A stretch of 64,000 nt of DNA from Treponema sp. GTDB lineage: Bacteria; Spirochaetota; Spirochaetia; Treponematales; Treponemataceae. This document shows, in pieces, positions 18,388 through 25,933 of this stretch. The notes below the pieces were generated by a model. The model was not told where the DNA came from, searched no databases, and saw nothing but the letters and a program-made list of their open reading frames with translations. Location of the stretch: contig JAKSTM010000002.1 in NCBI GenBank assembly GCA_024402565.1, positions 62,001 through 126,000 of the forward strand, given 5' to 3'. Both the position numbers and the translations under genes were made by a program. Numbering within the stretch: the stretch's first letter is position 1; each line of letters starts with the position of its first letter.

Positions 18388-19809
18388 ATGGGTGGCGTAT
18401 TTGGAGTTGCTTCAAAAGATGATTGTTCGTTGGATTTATTCTTTGGTGTAGATTATCACTCTCACCTGGGAACAAAGAAAGGTGGTCTTGCCGTTCTTAA
18501 GGAAGACGGAACTTTTAATCGTTCCATTCACAATATTTCCAACTCACCATTCCGTACAAAATTCGAAAGAGATATCGAAGAAATGCACGGAAAAGTAGGT
18601 ATTGGTTGTATCAGTGATTATGAGGCTCAGCCTCTTCTGGTTCACTCTCATCTTGGAAGTTATGCCATTACAACCGTTGGTATTGTAACAAATAAAGATG
18701 AACTGGTAAAAACTGTTCTTTCAGACGGAAATACACACTTCCTTGAAATGAGCGGTGGCGAAATCAACCAGACAGAACTTATTGTTTCAATCATCAATAT
18801 GAAAGATTCTATTCTTGAAGGATTGAAATTTGTTCAGAATACAATCAAAGGTTCTATTTCAATTCTTCTTATGACAAAAGACGGAATCTATGCTTCCCGC
18901 GACAGACTTGGTCGTACTCCACTTCAGATTGGTCATAAAGAAGGAGCATATTGCGTTGCCTTTGAAAACTTTTCTTATGTAAACCTTGGGTACTCAGATT
19001 TTCATGAACTTGGTCCAAACGAAATCTGTTTCATTACCGCTGATAAAATCGAAACTCTTCAGGAACCTGGAAAGGAAATGAAAATCTGTACCTTCCTGTG
19101 GATTTACTATGGATATCCTACAGCAAGTTATGAAGGTGTTAATGTTGAACAGATGCGCTATAACTGTGGAAAATATCTGGCTAAACGTGATATGGCAGAC
19201 TCAAGCATTCATATTGATTCAGTAGCCGGTGTTCCGGATTCAGGAACTCCACATGCGATTGGTTATGCAAATGAATCTGGAATTCCTTTCCAGCGCCCAT
19301 TCATCAAATATACTCCAACTTGGCCACGTTCTTTCATGCCTGTAAATCAGGCTCAGCGTAACCTTGTTGCTCACATGAAGCTTATTCCGGTTCCACAGCT
19401 TATTAAAGATAAGTCTCTTCTTTTGATTGATGACTCTATTGTTCGTGGAACACAGCTTCGTGAAACAACAGATTTTCTTTATAATTCGGGCGCAAAAGAA
19501 GTTCATATCAGACCCGCATGTCCACCACTTGTTTATGGATGTAAATATCTGAATTTCAGTCGTTCTAACTCAGAACTGGACCTTATTACTCGTCGTATCA
19601 TCCGCGATAAAGAAGGGGAGAATGTAAGTGATGAAACACTTAAAAAATACTGCGATCCAGATTCTCCTGAATACGCATGGATGCTTGAAGAAATTCGTAA
19701 ACAATTACATTTCTCTTCACTGAAGTTCCATCGTCTCGACGATATGATTGCAAGTGTTGGCATCGAACCTTGTAAGCTCTGCACATACTGCTGGAATGGA
19801 CAAGAGTAA
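18388..19809 (+). CDS. PurF-like phosphoribosyltransferase lacking the glutaminase nucleophile
   Basis: This 473-residue protein aligns along its length with amidophosphoribosyltransferase, the first enzyme of purine synthesis. The PRPP-binding loop LLIDDSIVRGTQLRET and the C-terminal cysteines (YGCKYL, CKLCTYC) that could hold an iron-sulfur cluster are present. The N-terminal Ntn glutaminase domain is altered: the start is MGGVFG instead of MCG, so the nucleophile Cys is Gly; the glutamine-site HxRY is GIGCIS and the NG pair is VG. The start has AGGAGA 7 bp upstream and no other start would restore a Cys. I recall similar MGGFFG proteins in Bacteroidetes annotated as PurF. Ammonia-dependent activity or a new role is possible. 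Confidence 0.85.
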   Translation: MGGVFGVASKDDCSLDLFFGVDYHSHLGTKKGGLAVLKEDGTFNRSIHNISNSPFRTKFERDIEEMHGKVGIGCISDYEAQPLLVHSHLGSYAITTVGIVTNKDELVKTVLSDGNTHFLEMSGGEINQTELIVSIINMKDSILEGLKFVQNTIKGSISILLMTKDGIYASRDRLGRTPLQIGHKEGAYCVAFENFSYVNLGYSDFHELGPNEICFITADKIETLQEPGKEMKICTFLWIYYGYPTASYEGVNVEQMRYNCGKYLAKRDMADSSIHIDSVAGVPDSGTPHAIGYANESGIPFQRPFIKYTPTWPRSFMPVNQAQRNLVAHMKLIPVPQLIKDKSLLLIDDSIVRGTQLRETTDFLYNSGAKEVHIRPACPPLVYGCKYLNFSRSNSELDLITRRIIRDKEGENVSDETLKKYCDPDSPEYAWMLEEIRKQLHFSSLKFHRLDDMIASVGIEPCKLCTYCWNGQE

Positions 19810-19922
19810 TCCCGACCACGGATGGGAGGGTAGACTGGAACGAGTTTGCTTGCAAACTCGTCGAGCAAACTTGACAGGATGTCAAGTTTGCGTCGGGAAC
19901 GGACAAGAGTAATCCCGACCAC
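19798..19922. repeat. Small hairpin element with 22-bp direct repeats
   Basis: The last bases of the PurF-like gene and what follows (19798-19819, beginning GGACAAGAGTAAT) are repeated exactly at 19901-19922. Between them lie two perfect hairpins: ACGAGTTTGC/GCAAACTCGT (19840-19849 and 19852-19861) and GCAAACTTGACA/TGTCAAGTTTGC (19865-19876 and 19880-19891). The layout resembles a miniature inserted element flanked by a target duplication, or a segment duplicated by slippage. Confidence 0.75.
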
Positions 19923-19944
19923 TAAAAAATTTACTTATTTGAAG

Positions 19945-19973
19945 AAGGAGTTTCGTACGAAGCTCCTTTTTTT
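19945..19973 (+). terminator. Intrinsic terminator after the PurF-like gene
   Basis: AAGGAG (19945-19950) pairs with CTCCTT (19963-19968), with an inner TTCG/CGAA stem, followed by a run of seven T (19967-19973). Confidence 0.85.
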
Positions 19974-20045
19974 CTGTATATTTAGTAAAGAATTGCTTTA
20001 AAAAATGTTGTTGTCATTTTTTTCTTGCGTAACTAACATATTGTT

Positions 20046-20077
20046 ATTATGTTTAACATAATGTATTGCAATAATAT
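20046..20077 (+). promoter_or_regulatory. Operator-like palindrome before the envelope cassette
   Basis: ATTATGTT (20046-20053), one T, then AACATAAT (20055-20062) is a perfect inverted repeat. It lies 9 bp before a -10-like TAATAT (20072-20077), where a -35 would be expected. No good -35 is present, so an activator or repressor bound at the palindrome is plausible. The rest of 19974-20129 is AT-rich and shows nothing else. Confidence 0.5.
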
Positions 20078-20129
20078 GGATTTTTCTTTAGAGTTTTTGG
20101 AGTTCCAAAATAACGAGAGAGGATTATAA

Positions 20130-22394
20130 ATGAAACGAAAACTGTTTCTCACATTTCTGTTAACAATACTTATTTCTGCAGTCCTTTCTGCCCAGAATAA
20201 AAATGTTGTATTTTTAGTTTCACAAAATCAGAATACATACGAAAAACTTGATGCAAATGAAAAATTATATGCACGTTCTGCTTTCCAGTCATTTGTTGGA
20301 AATTTAACTCTTTTGAATGAAATTTCGGTTCGTACAGAAGCAAATGATTCGAGTCTTCGTCAGGTTCAGAAACAGTCTCAGATTGATGCCAGTAAAGGTT
20401 TGGGAAATGAAGATTCTGCTTATGCCAGTGATTTAGGAGTAAAAGCGGTTCTTCGTCTGGAAGTATCTCTTGTGAAGTATAATTCAGGTTACAAACTGGA
20501 ATATACAGCATCAAATATTGAAACTATGCAGATTATTTCAAGCGGTTCTTCTGAAAGTTATTTTGATCTTGAAAAAATCGACTTCGAAACAGACAAGCTT
20601 TCTTATTCCGCTTTGAAAAGCCTTTACTCAAAAGGTTATATTTCTGATATTCCATACAACGTGGAAGTTCAGCTTACACATGCTAAAGATACTTCAGAAA
20701 ATTATTCCAAATATATTATGGAATTGACTCAGCAGATTGATGATAATCGTGAAGAGTTAGATAAGATTCGTAAAGATAATCAGACTGCTCAGGAAAAGGT
20801 TGAATCCTTAAGAAAAGAACAAGCTCTTCAACAGAAGATTCAGGCTGCAGAGAACGCCAGACGTAAAACAGAAGAACAGCTTAGAAGATATCAGGAAGAA
20901 AAAGAAAAGGTTGCAAAGCAGGACGCAGAGTTGAAAACTCTTGCTGAAAAGAAACGAAGCGATCTTGCAAAAAAATTCCAGGAAAAAATTAAGCAGAGTC
21001 AGGAACAGCAGGAAAAGTTGAATCGTGAAATAATACAGGGACTTTCTCTTGAAAAAAGGATAGAACTTATTGAAGCAGATCGTCAGGTTCTGGATGAACT
21101 GGAAACACAGCTTCTTTCCCAAATTGAAAAGGGAAAAAATGATTTAAGAGAAAAAAGAGATGCCGAAGTAGATGAGATTATGCAGTCTCCTTGGCGCCTG
21201 GCGGAAACAGATGCTTATGGTCGTCCAACTGAAAAAGCCAGAAAATATCGTGAATCAAAAGCAAAAAAAGTAAACGATAAATATGAAAAATTGATTAATG
21301 AATCTGGTAACGATATGAAGGCTGCATATGCACCTGCAATCAGTGCTTATGAAAAACAGATTGAAAAAGGCATTGCTGCACTTGAAGCTACTGAATTTGT
21401 ATTCCGTTCATATGAACATGGTTCTAATTTATCTGTAACAGTAGGTGACTATGACGGTGAGTTATTTAACTGGACTGTTGAACCTTCTTTTTCAATGAAA
21501 GAAACAGAAAAGATTACAAACATTCCGGATTTGTCGCTTCTTTCTATCACCGTTTCTTATAAGGATATTACTGGAAAAAATCCTGTAGAGTTTAACGGAA
21601 AAAATGAAGACGCTTATTCAGATTATATGGACGCAGTAGAACTTGCTGATATATGTTTTAGAACATCGACACCATATATTTATGGTACTCTTTCAATAAA
21701 AGTGAAATATAACTCAACATATGGAAATTACAGACTGGTGTTTAATCATTTTAATTTGAAACGAATGGAAGATAATCTGGTTGTTGCAGATTTTTCTCAG
21801 GATGATTATAACGTCGCTATAAGAGGAACTGTAAGAAAAACTCAAGAAAGAGAAACTGTTGATTTACAGCGTAGAATGGAACGTCAGGAACGTCAGCAGA
21901 AATATGAATCACAGAGACAGGAACAGCATAATGAAGTTCGTGGTCTTCTGGGAAATTTCATAAGCTACTGGACACCAAATCTTCGTCAGAGAGATGGTAT
22001 TACTGTAAATCTGAATACAGATGTTCTGACAGGTTGTTCAAACACAGATTTCAGATTGTTCTTTGGTGGAAATGGCCCTCTTTATTATCTTGTTGAATTT
22101 GGATTTGACGATTTTGAGGGATTAGATAATATTTCTTTCGGTGGAGGTTTAGGTACATCCTTTAATTTTGGTTGTTTCAGACCATATACAGATTTGACTT
22201 TTGCCGCCGGAAAAACTACTGAGCATTATAGAGAACTTGATAATTTTAGATTCGGAACACGTACCGGACTTGATGTAGTTCTTGGCAGTTTGATTATGGG
22301 ATCATATGTAAATTTTGAAATTCGATATGGGGACAATTATGATTTCTTTGATCATTATGAGTCTATAGGTTTTACAATCGGAATTTGTTTCTAA
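20130..22394 (+). CDS. Exported coiled-coil protein with C-terminal barrel-like domain
   Basis: A 754-residue protein with a signal peptide cleaved after SAVLSA. Residues about 20-180 have alternating strands and helices reminiscent of CsgG/TolB-like N-terminal domains (SDLGVKAVLRLEVSLVKY). Residues about 185-420 are a long charged coiled coil rich in E, K and Q. A beta-rich stretch follows, then a second short charged helix, and the last 120 residues alternate polar and aromatic residues and end in phenylalanine, the usual end of outer-membrane barrels. GAGAGGA precedes the ATG. It heads a three-gene exported cassette. I do not recognise the whole protein; a periplasm-spanning, outer-membrane-anchored role is inference. 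Confidence 0.75.
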   Translation: MKRKLFLTFLLTILISAVLSAQNKNVVFLVSQNQNTYEKLDANEKLYARSAFQSFVGNLTLLNEISVRTEANDSSLRQVQKQSQIDASKGLGNEDSAYASDLGVKAVLRLEVSLVKYNSGYKLEYTASNIETMQIISSGSSESYFDLEKIDFETDKLSYSALKSLYSKGYISDIPYNVEVQLTHAKDTSENYSKYIMELTQQIDDNREELDKIRKDNQTAQEKVESLRKEQALQQKIQAAENARRKTEEQLRRYQEEKEKVAKQDAELKTLAEKKRSDLAKKFQEKIKQSQEQQEKLNREIIQGLSLEKRIELIEADRQVLDELETQLLSQIEKGKNDLREKRDAEVDEIMQSPWRLAETDAYGRPTEKARKYRESKAKKVNDKYEKLINESGNDMKAAYAPAISAYEKQIEKGIAALEATEFVFRSYEHGSNLSVTVGDYDGELFNWTVEPSFSMKETEKITNIPDLSLLSITVSYKDITGKNPVEFNGKNEDAYSDYMDAVELADICFRTSTPYIYGTLSIKVKYNSTYGNYRLVFNHFNLKRMEDNLVVADFSQDDYNVAIRGTVRKTQERETVDLQRRMERQERQQKYESQRQEQHNEVRGLLGNFISYWTPNLRQRDGITVNLNTDVLTGCSNTDFRLFFGGNGPLYYLVEFGFDDFEGLDNISFGGGLGTSFNFGCFRPYTDLTFAAGKTTEHYRELDNFRFGTRTGLDVVLGSLIMGSYVNFEIRYGDNYDFFDHYESIGFTIGICF

Positions 22395-22441
22395 TTTAGA
22401 AAATAACAAATAAAACATAAATAATTCGGAGGTATTTAATT

Positions 22442-23146
22442 ATGAAAAAATCAGTTTTATGTTTTACAGTTCTTGCACTTTCTGCACTTTTGTTCGGATG
22501 CAAGACAACTCAGACAAAAGGTTCTGGAATTAAAGGAAAATCTGCAAAAGTTGAAACTGGAAAACGTGTAATCGAAGATTATCAGGGAGCAACATTTGGC
22601 TCAGAAATTCCACAGTGGGTAAAACTGATATCAGATGGTCAGTACTCAACTGAAGTTTTGAATTCTGTGATGCCTGGGGTAAACGGAAAGAAAATCTTTG
22701 TTGTAACAAACCGTGGTAAAAATCTCAGCTATGTAGAACAGTGGGCTGACCTGGTAAAGGTAGAAACTGAAGTTGCAGGAATTATGGAACGCGTTGCTGG
22801 AAAATCTGTTGAAGCAGAAATGGCTGGAAAGGATAATGCAGACCTCCAGGAAGCAATTAAAATGTATCGTACTTCTTTGACATCGGTTCGTCTTACAGGA
22901 CTTGAAAAGGTTGCAAATTACTGGGTTAAGGTAAATGTTCTTGATAGCAAAAAGCATGTGATTGATACATTCTATGAATACTATGCAGTTTGGGGAATGG
23001 ACAATAAAACTTTCAAGGCTCAGCTTGAACAGGCAATGCAAGGAATTGATGAAACTGTAACAGAAAGTGCTTATCTGAAAGCAAAAGTTACAGCCGAAAT
23101 CATGGACAAAGTTGCTGACGAAGATTCAATTATTGACGTTGAATAA
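22442..23146 (+). CDS. Lipoprotein, LPP20-like
   Basis: A 234-residue lipoprotein (signal ends SALLFGC). After a short linker, the pattern IPQWVKLISDG, a strand KKIFVVTNRG, a helix YVEQWADLVKVETEVAGIM and two later strands resembles LPP20-type lipoproteins, although the similarity is by pattern only. CGGAGG lies 8 bp before the start. It stands between the coiled-coil protein and a second LPP20-like lipoprotein, so the three products probably work together at the outer membrane. Confidence 0.7.
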   Translation: MKKSVLCFTVLALSALLFGCKTTQTKGSGIKGKSAKVETGKRVIEDYQGATFGSEIPQWVKLISDGQYSTEVLNSVMPGVNGKKIFVVTNRGKNLSYVEQWADLVKVETEVAGIMERVAGKSVEAEMAGKDNADLQEAIKMYRTSLTSVRLTGLEKVANYWVKVNVLDSKKHVIDTFYEYYAVWGMDNKTFKAQLEQAMQGIDETVTESAYLKAKVTAEIMDKVADEDSIIDVE

Positions 23147-23173
23147 CTTTGAAAGGAAAAACAGAATAAAACG

Positions 23174-24187
23174 ATGAAAAGATTTGGTTTTAGTTTACTT
23201 GCATTACTGATTCTCGTTCCGGCATTTATGGCCTGTACTTCTAATAAGGTTGAAGAGCGACCATTATGGATTGACACGTTTACTGTAAACCAAGTCTTTC
23301 CATCAGATACTTTCGTTACAGGTATCGGTAAAGGAAAAGATTCCGGAATTGCTGTTGTAAATGCTGATGCCGATTTGGCTGCTTATTTTGTAAGAGAAAT
23401 AACAGCTGAAAGAACCGGAAGTCAGGTTATGACGTCGGATGATGAAGACGGACATATTCAGGAAAAACTTATTAATACCGTTACAGTAAAATCGCAGATA
23501 GACCTTGCCGGTGTAAAGCGAACTGATCCATGGTTCGATAAAAAAACAAAGGAATATATTGTTTGTTCCTTTCTTGAGCGAAAAGAAACATGGAAAAAAC
23601 AGGAACCTGTAGTTGCTCAGGCAAAAGAGAATTTTTATTCTTTCCTTAATGCTGCAGAAAGAGAAGATGATCCATTTAAGAAAATCGATATTCTTAAGGA
23701 AGCAAAATCAGCCGCAAAGGACTATGAAGAGAAAATTCTTTTTTCAGAGCTGTTATACAAACAGGGTTGTAAAGCTTATTCATCAGACAGAAAAGTAATA
23801 GCCGAGCTTGATGAAAAGATTTCTTCTGTAGCTCGTAATGTTAGTTTTAGAGTTTATTTGGATTCGGATACTGACAGTCGGTTAGGAAAAAGAATAGAGA
23901 AGATTGTTACTGATAACGGATTTAATGTTTCCGAAAATGGAGATTATCAGATAATCGGTTCATTAAAAAGTGGTAAAGAAATTTTTGAGGAAACAATAGT
24001 ATCAAATCCGGAACTGGTAATTGAAGTGAATAATTCAAAAAGCACTATTCTTTCATTTACAAAAACTTTAGATAGAATTGTGGTATTTGCAGAAGCGGAA
24101 GGCATGCTGTCTGGAAAGATAAACAAGGCTGCCGAAAAAACAATACAGGAAGACTTTGCACCATTGTTTGCTGCCCTTTGGAAATAA
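23174..24187 (+). CDS. LPP20 family lipoprotein
   Basis: A 337-residue lipoprotein with signal ending PAFMAC. Residues 28-145 fit LPP20: RPLWID, then FVTGIGKGKDSG, an AVVNADADLAAYFVREI helix and a final strand with DPWFDKKTKEYIVCSFLER. A helical middle part precedes a C-terminal domain (about 225-330) that may be a second nucleotide-free alpha/beta fold of unknown type. LPP20-family proteins are outer-membrane lipoproteins often linked to motility or envelope assembly. GAAAGGA is about 16 bp upstream, rather distant. No terminator is evident; palindromic repeats begin right after the stop. Confidence 0.75.
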   Translation: MKRFGFSLLALLILVPAFMACTSNKVEERPLWIDTFTVNQVFPSDTFVTGIGKGKDSGIAVVNADADLAAYFVREITAERTGSQVMTSDDEDGHIQEKLINTVTVKSQIDLAGVKRTDPWFDKKTKEYIVCSFLERKETWKKQEPVVAQAKENFYSFLNAAEREDDPFKKIDILKEAKSAAKDYEEKILFSELLYKQGCKAYSSDRKVIAELDEKISSVARNVSFRVYLDSDTDSRLGKRIEKIVTDNGFNVSENGDYQIIGSLKSGKEIFEETIVSNPELVIEVNNSKSTILSFTKTLDRIVVFAEAEGMLSGKINKAAEKTIQEDFAPLFAALWK

Positions 24188-24201
24188 CCGCATCCTTAGC
24201 T

Positions 24202-24382
24202 TTCGCTGACGCAGCCATCCATGGCTGCTTTTCGTAAAAATGCTCCTTCATCGCATTTTTACGCGCTCACTTCCGTAGTCGGTTCAAATTTTGTAAGTCT
24301 GTGCATTTTAAAATATAAGAGGCATCCATTAAAAATGGATGCCTTATTTAGTAAATTCTAGTGGAGATGATCGGACTTGAAC
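24202..24382. repeat. Multi-hairpin repeat, copy 1 (with tRNA-Ala 3' end)
   Basis: This 181-bp unit is repeated at 24433-24615. It contains GCAGCCAT/ATGGCTGC (24211-24228), CGTAAAAATGC/GCATTTTTACG (24233-24263), an inverted scrap of the tRNA T-arm (TAGTCGGTTCA near 24277), a GGCATCCATT/ATGGATGCC hairpin, and finally 21 bp identical to the 3' end of tRNA-Ala (complement strand). Copy 1 differs from copy 2 by scattered substitutions and small indels. Confidence 0.85.
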
Positions 24383-24430
24383 ACGAGCTTCCAGTCGGCA
24401 ACGTCCTGTTGCCTCCTTCCAGCCCGCGGA
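24362..24430 (-). pseudogene. Chimeric RNA remnant ending in the tRNA-Ala 3' end
   Basis: Read on the minus strand, 48 bases unrelated to the tRNA (24430 down to 24383) join the T-loop and acceptor 3' half of tRNA-Ala (24382-24362). The 5' acceptor strand has no partner, so it cannot fold as a tRNA. The foreign part contains GGAAGGAGGCAACAG, loosely like the apical motif of SRP RNA (GGAAGGAAGCAGC), plus a GGCAAC/GTTGCC hairpin. It may be a fragment of an RNA gene brought in by recombination at the T-loop; the identity is uncertain. Confidence 0.35.
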
Positions 24431-24432
24431 AG

Positions 24433-24615
24433 TTCGCTGACGCAGCCATCCGTGGCTGCTTTTCGTAAAAATGCTCCTTCATCGCATTTTTACGCGCTCA
24501 CTTCCGTAGTCGGTTCAGGTTTAGATAGTCTGTGCATTTTAAAATATTAAAGGCATCCATTAAAAAAATGGATGCCTTATTTAGTAAATTCTAGTGGAGA
24601 TGATCGGACTTGAAC
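24433..24615. repeat. Multi-hairpin repeat, copy 2
   Basis: This is the second copy of the 24202-24382 unit. Here the outer stem is intact (CGGAAGT before the two hairpins, ACTTCCG after), so the first 80 bp can fold as a three-stem structure. The ATGGATGCC hairpin lies just downstream of tRNA-Ala on the minus strand and may serve as its terminator, although the T-run is interrupted. Confidence 0.85.
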
Positions 24616-24668
24616 CGACTACCTCATGAATGCCATTCATGCGCTCTAGCCAGGTGAGCTACACCCCC
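24595..24668 (-). tRNA. tRNA-Ala (GGC)
   Basis: The minus strand folds as a cloverleaf. The acceptor is GGGGGTG with CATCTCC and contains the G3-U70 pair that identifies alanine tRNAs. The anticodon loop is ATGGCAT, giving anticodon GGC. The T-loop is TTCAAGT. The discriminator is A and CCA is not encoded. It lies downstream of dnaJ on the same strand but has its own promoter. Confidence 0.93.
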
Positions 24669-24679
24669 AAATCGATTAA

Positions 24680-24708
24680 AATATATCAAATATAATATTT
24701 TCAGTCAA
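24680..24708 (-). promoter_or_regulatory. Promoter of tRNA-Ala
   Basis: On the minus strand, TTGACT (24708-24703) and TATATT (24685-24680) are 17 bp apart. They place the transcription start about 5 bp before the tRNA. Confidence 0.7.
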
Positions 24709-24733
24709 TCAATGGGGATTTGGCGGGTAGGCG

Positions 24734-25324
24734 TTACTTTTCTTCTTTGAAAGTCAGAAGACTTCCCAGACTAGAAATGGCGCCATAAATACCGCGAATA
24801 AAATTTATTCCACAAACTAAACCCATGATTGGTCCAATAGGGAATAACGCAATAAGCCAGGTTCCGATAATTATTCGTCCAAAGAAAAAACTAATTGCCG
24901 CTTTTCCAACATTCTGCCAGAGTCTACGCTTATAATAATCTCGTGTGTAATTCTGATTATCTTTGTTATTTGAATAATTATAAGTGTAGCGTTTATAATC
25001 ACCAGAATTCTGAGTTTCGTTGGAATACCAGGAACTGAAAGGCCCGTCTCCAAATGGATTATCGCCTGTGTATGAGCTGCGGTATGAATAATTATTTGTT
25101 CCTGAATAATTTGATGAATATCCACCGAAATCATAATTTTTTCTTTTTTCAGGATCGCTTAATGTATCGTAGGCTTCCGTGATCTTTTTGAATTTTTCTT
25201 CGGCCTCTTTATTTCCTGGATTTCGGTCCGGGTGATATTTGAAGGCTAAAGAGCGGTAAGCTTTTTTTATTTCATCAGCAGTTGCTGTTTTTTGTACACC
25301 TAAAATGTCGTAGTATGATTCCAT
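24734..25324 (-). CDS. J-domain (DnaJ-like) membrane protein
   Basis: A 196-residue protein with an N-terminal J domain (residues 1-70) that includes the HPD tripeptide in [10 protein letters not shown], needed to stimulate DnaK ATPase. A Y/S/N-rich, glycine-poor linker follows, and the last 55 residues are hydrophobic ([19 protein letters not shown]), so the protein is probably membrane-anchored. It lacks the zinc fingers of true DnaJ. I use the ATG giving [10 protein letters not shown]; a longer in-frame start 13 codons upstream would add a non-homologous hydrophobic tail. It is the last gene of the moxR cluster. Confidence 0.88.
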   Translation of the reverse strand: MESYYDILGVQKTATADEIKKAYRSLAFKYHPDRNPGNKEAEEKFKKITEAYDTLSDPEKRKNYDFGGYSSNYSGTNNYSYRSSYTGDNPFGDGPFSSWYSNETQNSGDYKRYTYNYSNNKDNQNYTRDYYKRRLWQNVGKAAISFFFGRIIIGTWLIALFPIGPIMGLVCGINFIRGIYGAISSLGSLLTFKEEK

Positions 25325-25377
25325 AATATATTTAAAAATAATAAAAGAAGAAAAAGATGACAAGAAGATTATAAAAT

Positions 25378-25932
25378 TTATTTTATAATCACCCAGGTAG
25401 CTCCGTTTCCACCCATGTTGCGATCAGGATGTCCCGACATACCAAGTCGTTTATCCCGTTCAATAAATTTCCTTACCAGTTCGCCTAAAACAGGATCTGA
25501 ACCAGTAGTATGAATTCCTTTTCCATGTACAATCAGTATTTTTTTGATACCCTTTCTTTGACAATCTGATACAAATGAATTTAGTTTGAATTCTGCTTCA
25601 TCCTGACGAAGTCCATGTAAATCAATTCGAGCTTCAATGCGCATTTCCCTAAGGTGATTTCGGTCACTCTGCTTTTGTCTTTGCTCAGTTTCTTCAATCA
25701 TTTTATCTTTGTCGACGGTGCCGTAACGTCTGAGCCATAATTCCATAGGATTAATTTTTTTGTTATTTTCTTCATCAAAATCCGGCAAATGGTTTTTAGC
25801 CATAGCTTTCTCTTCAGGAGTAGGGGCATTGGCCTTTTTATTTGAAATCTGGTTTTTTCCGCTTTCTTTTTGTTTTCTTTTTTCGTCTGCCTGAACCTTA
25901 TCCCAGCGGTTCAAAATATCATTCATGTCCAT
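25378..25932 (-). CDS. Smr domain protein
   Basis: A 184-residue protein with a charged, K/E/N-rich N-terminal half and a C-terminal Smr domain (about 100-184). Typical Smr residues are seen: the [12 protein letters not shown] motif, [15 protein letters not shown] and the final [11 protein letters not shown]. Smr domains, as in MutS2, bind or nick nucleic acids, and stand-alone forms are implicated in ribosome-collision rescue. It starts 1 bp after the BatD-like stop, so the two are surely co-transcribed. The specific target is unknown. Confidence 0.9.
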   Translation of the reverse strand: MDMNDILNRWDKVQADEKRKQKESGKNQISNKKANAPTPEEKAMAKNHLPDFDEENNKKINPMELWLRRYGTVDKDKMIEETEQRQKQSDRNHLREMRIEARIDLHGLRQDEAEFKLNSFVSDCQRKGIKKILIVHGKGIHTTGSDPVLGELVRKFIERDKRLGMSGHPDRNMGGNGATWVIIK

Positions 25933-25933
25933 T

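Noticed and set aside
18388-18400. Frameshift or wrong start hiding the PurF catalytic Cys
   Set aside because: The ATG has an AGGAGA site, the frame upstream belongs to the GGDEF stop region, and several other glutaminase residues are changed too, so the loss is not a start-site artefact.
20810-21200. Possible recombinant or phage tail-fibre origin of the coiled-coil protein
   Set aside because: Base and codon use match the neighbours and a signal peptide plus barrel-like end argue for a cell-envelope protein.
24383-24430. SRP RNA gene on the minus strand
   Set aside because: Only a short stretch around GGAAGGAGG resembles the apical motif; the 5' half and the CAGG side of the internal loop are missing, so I list it only as an RNA remnant.
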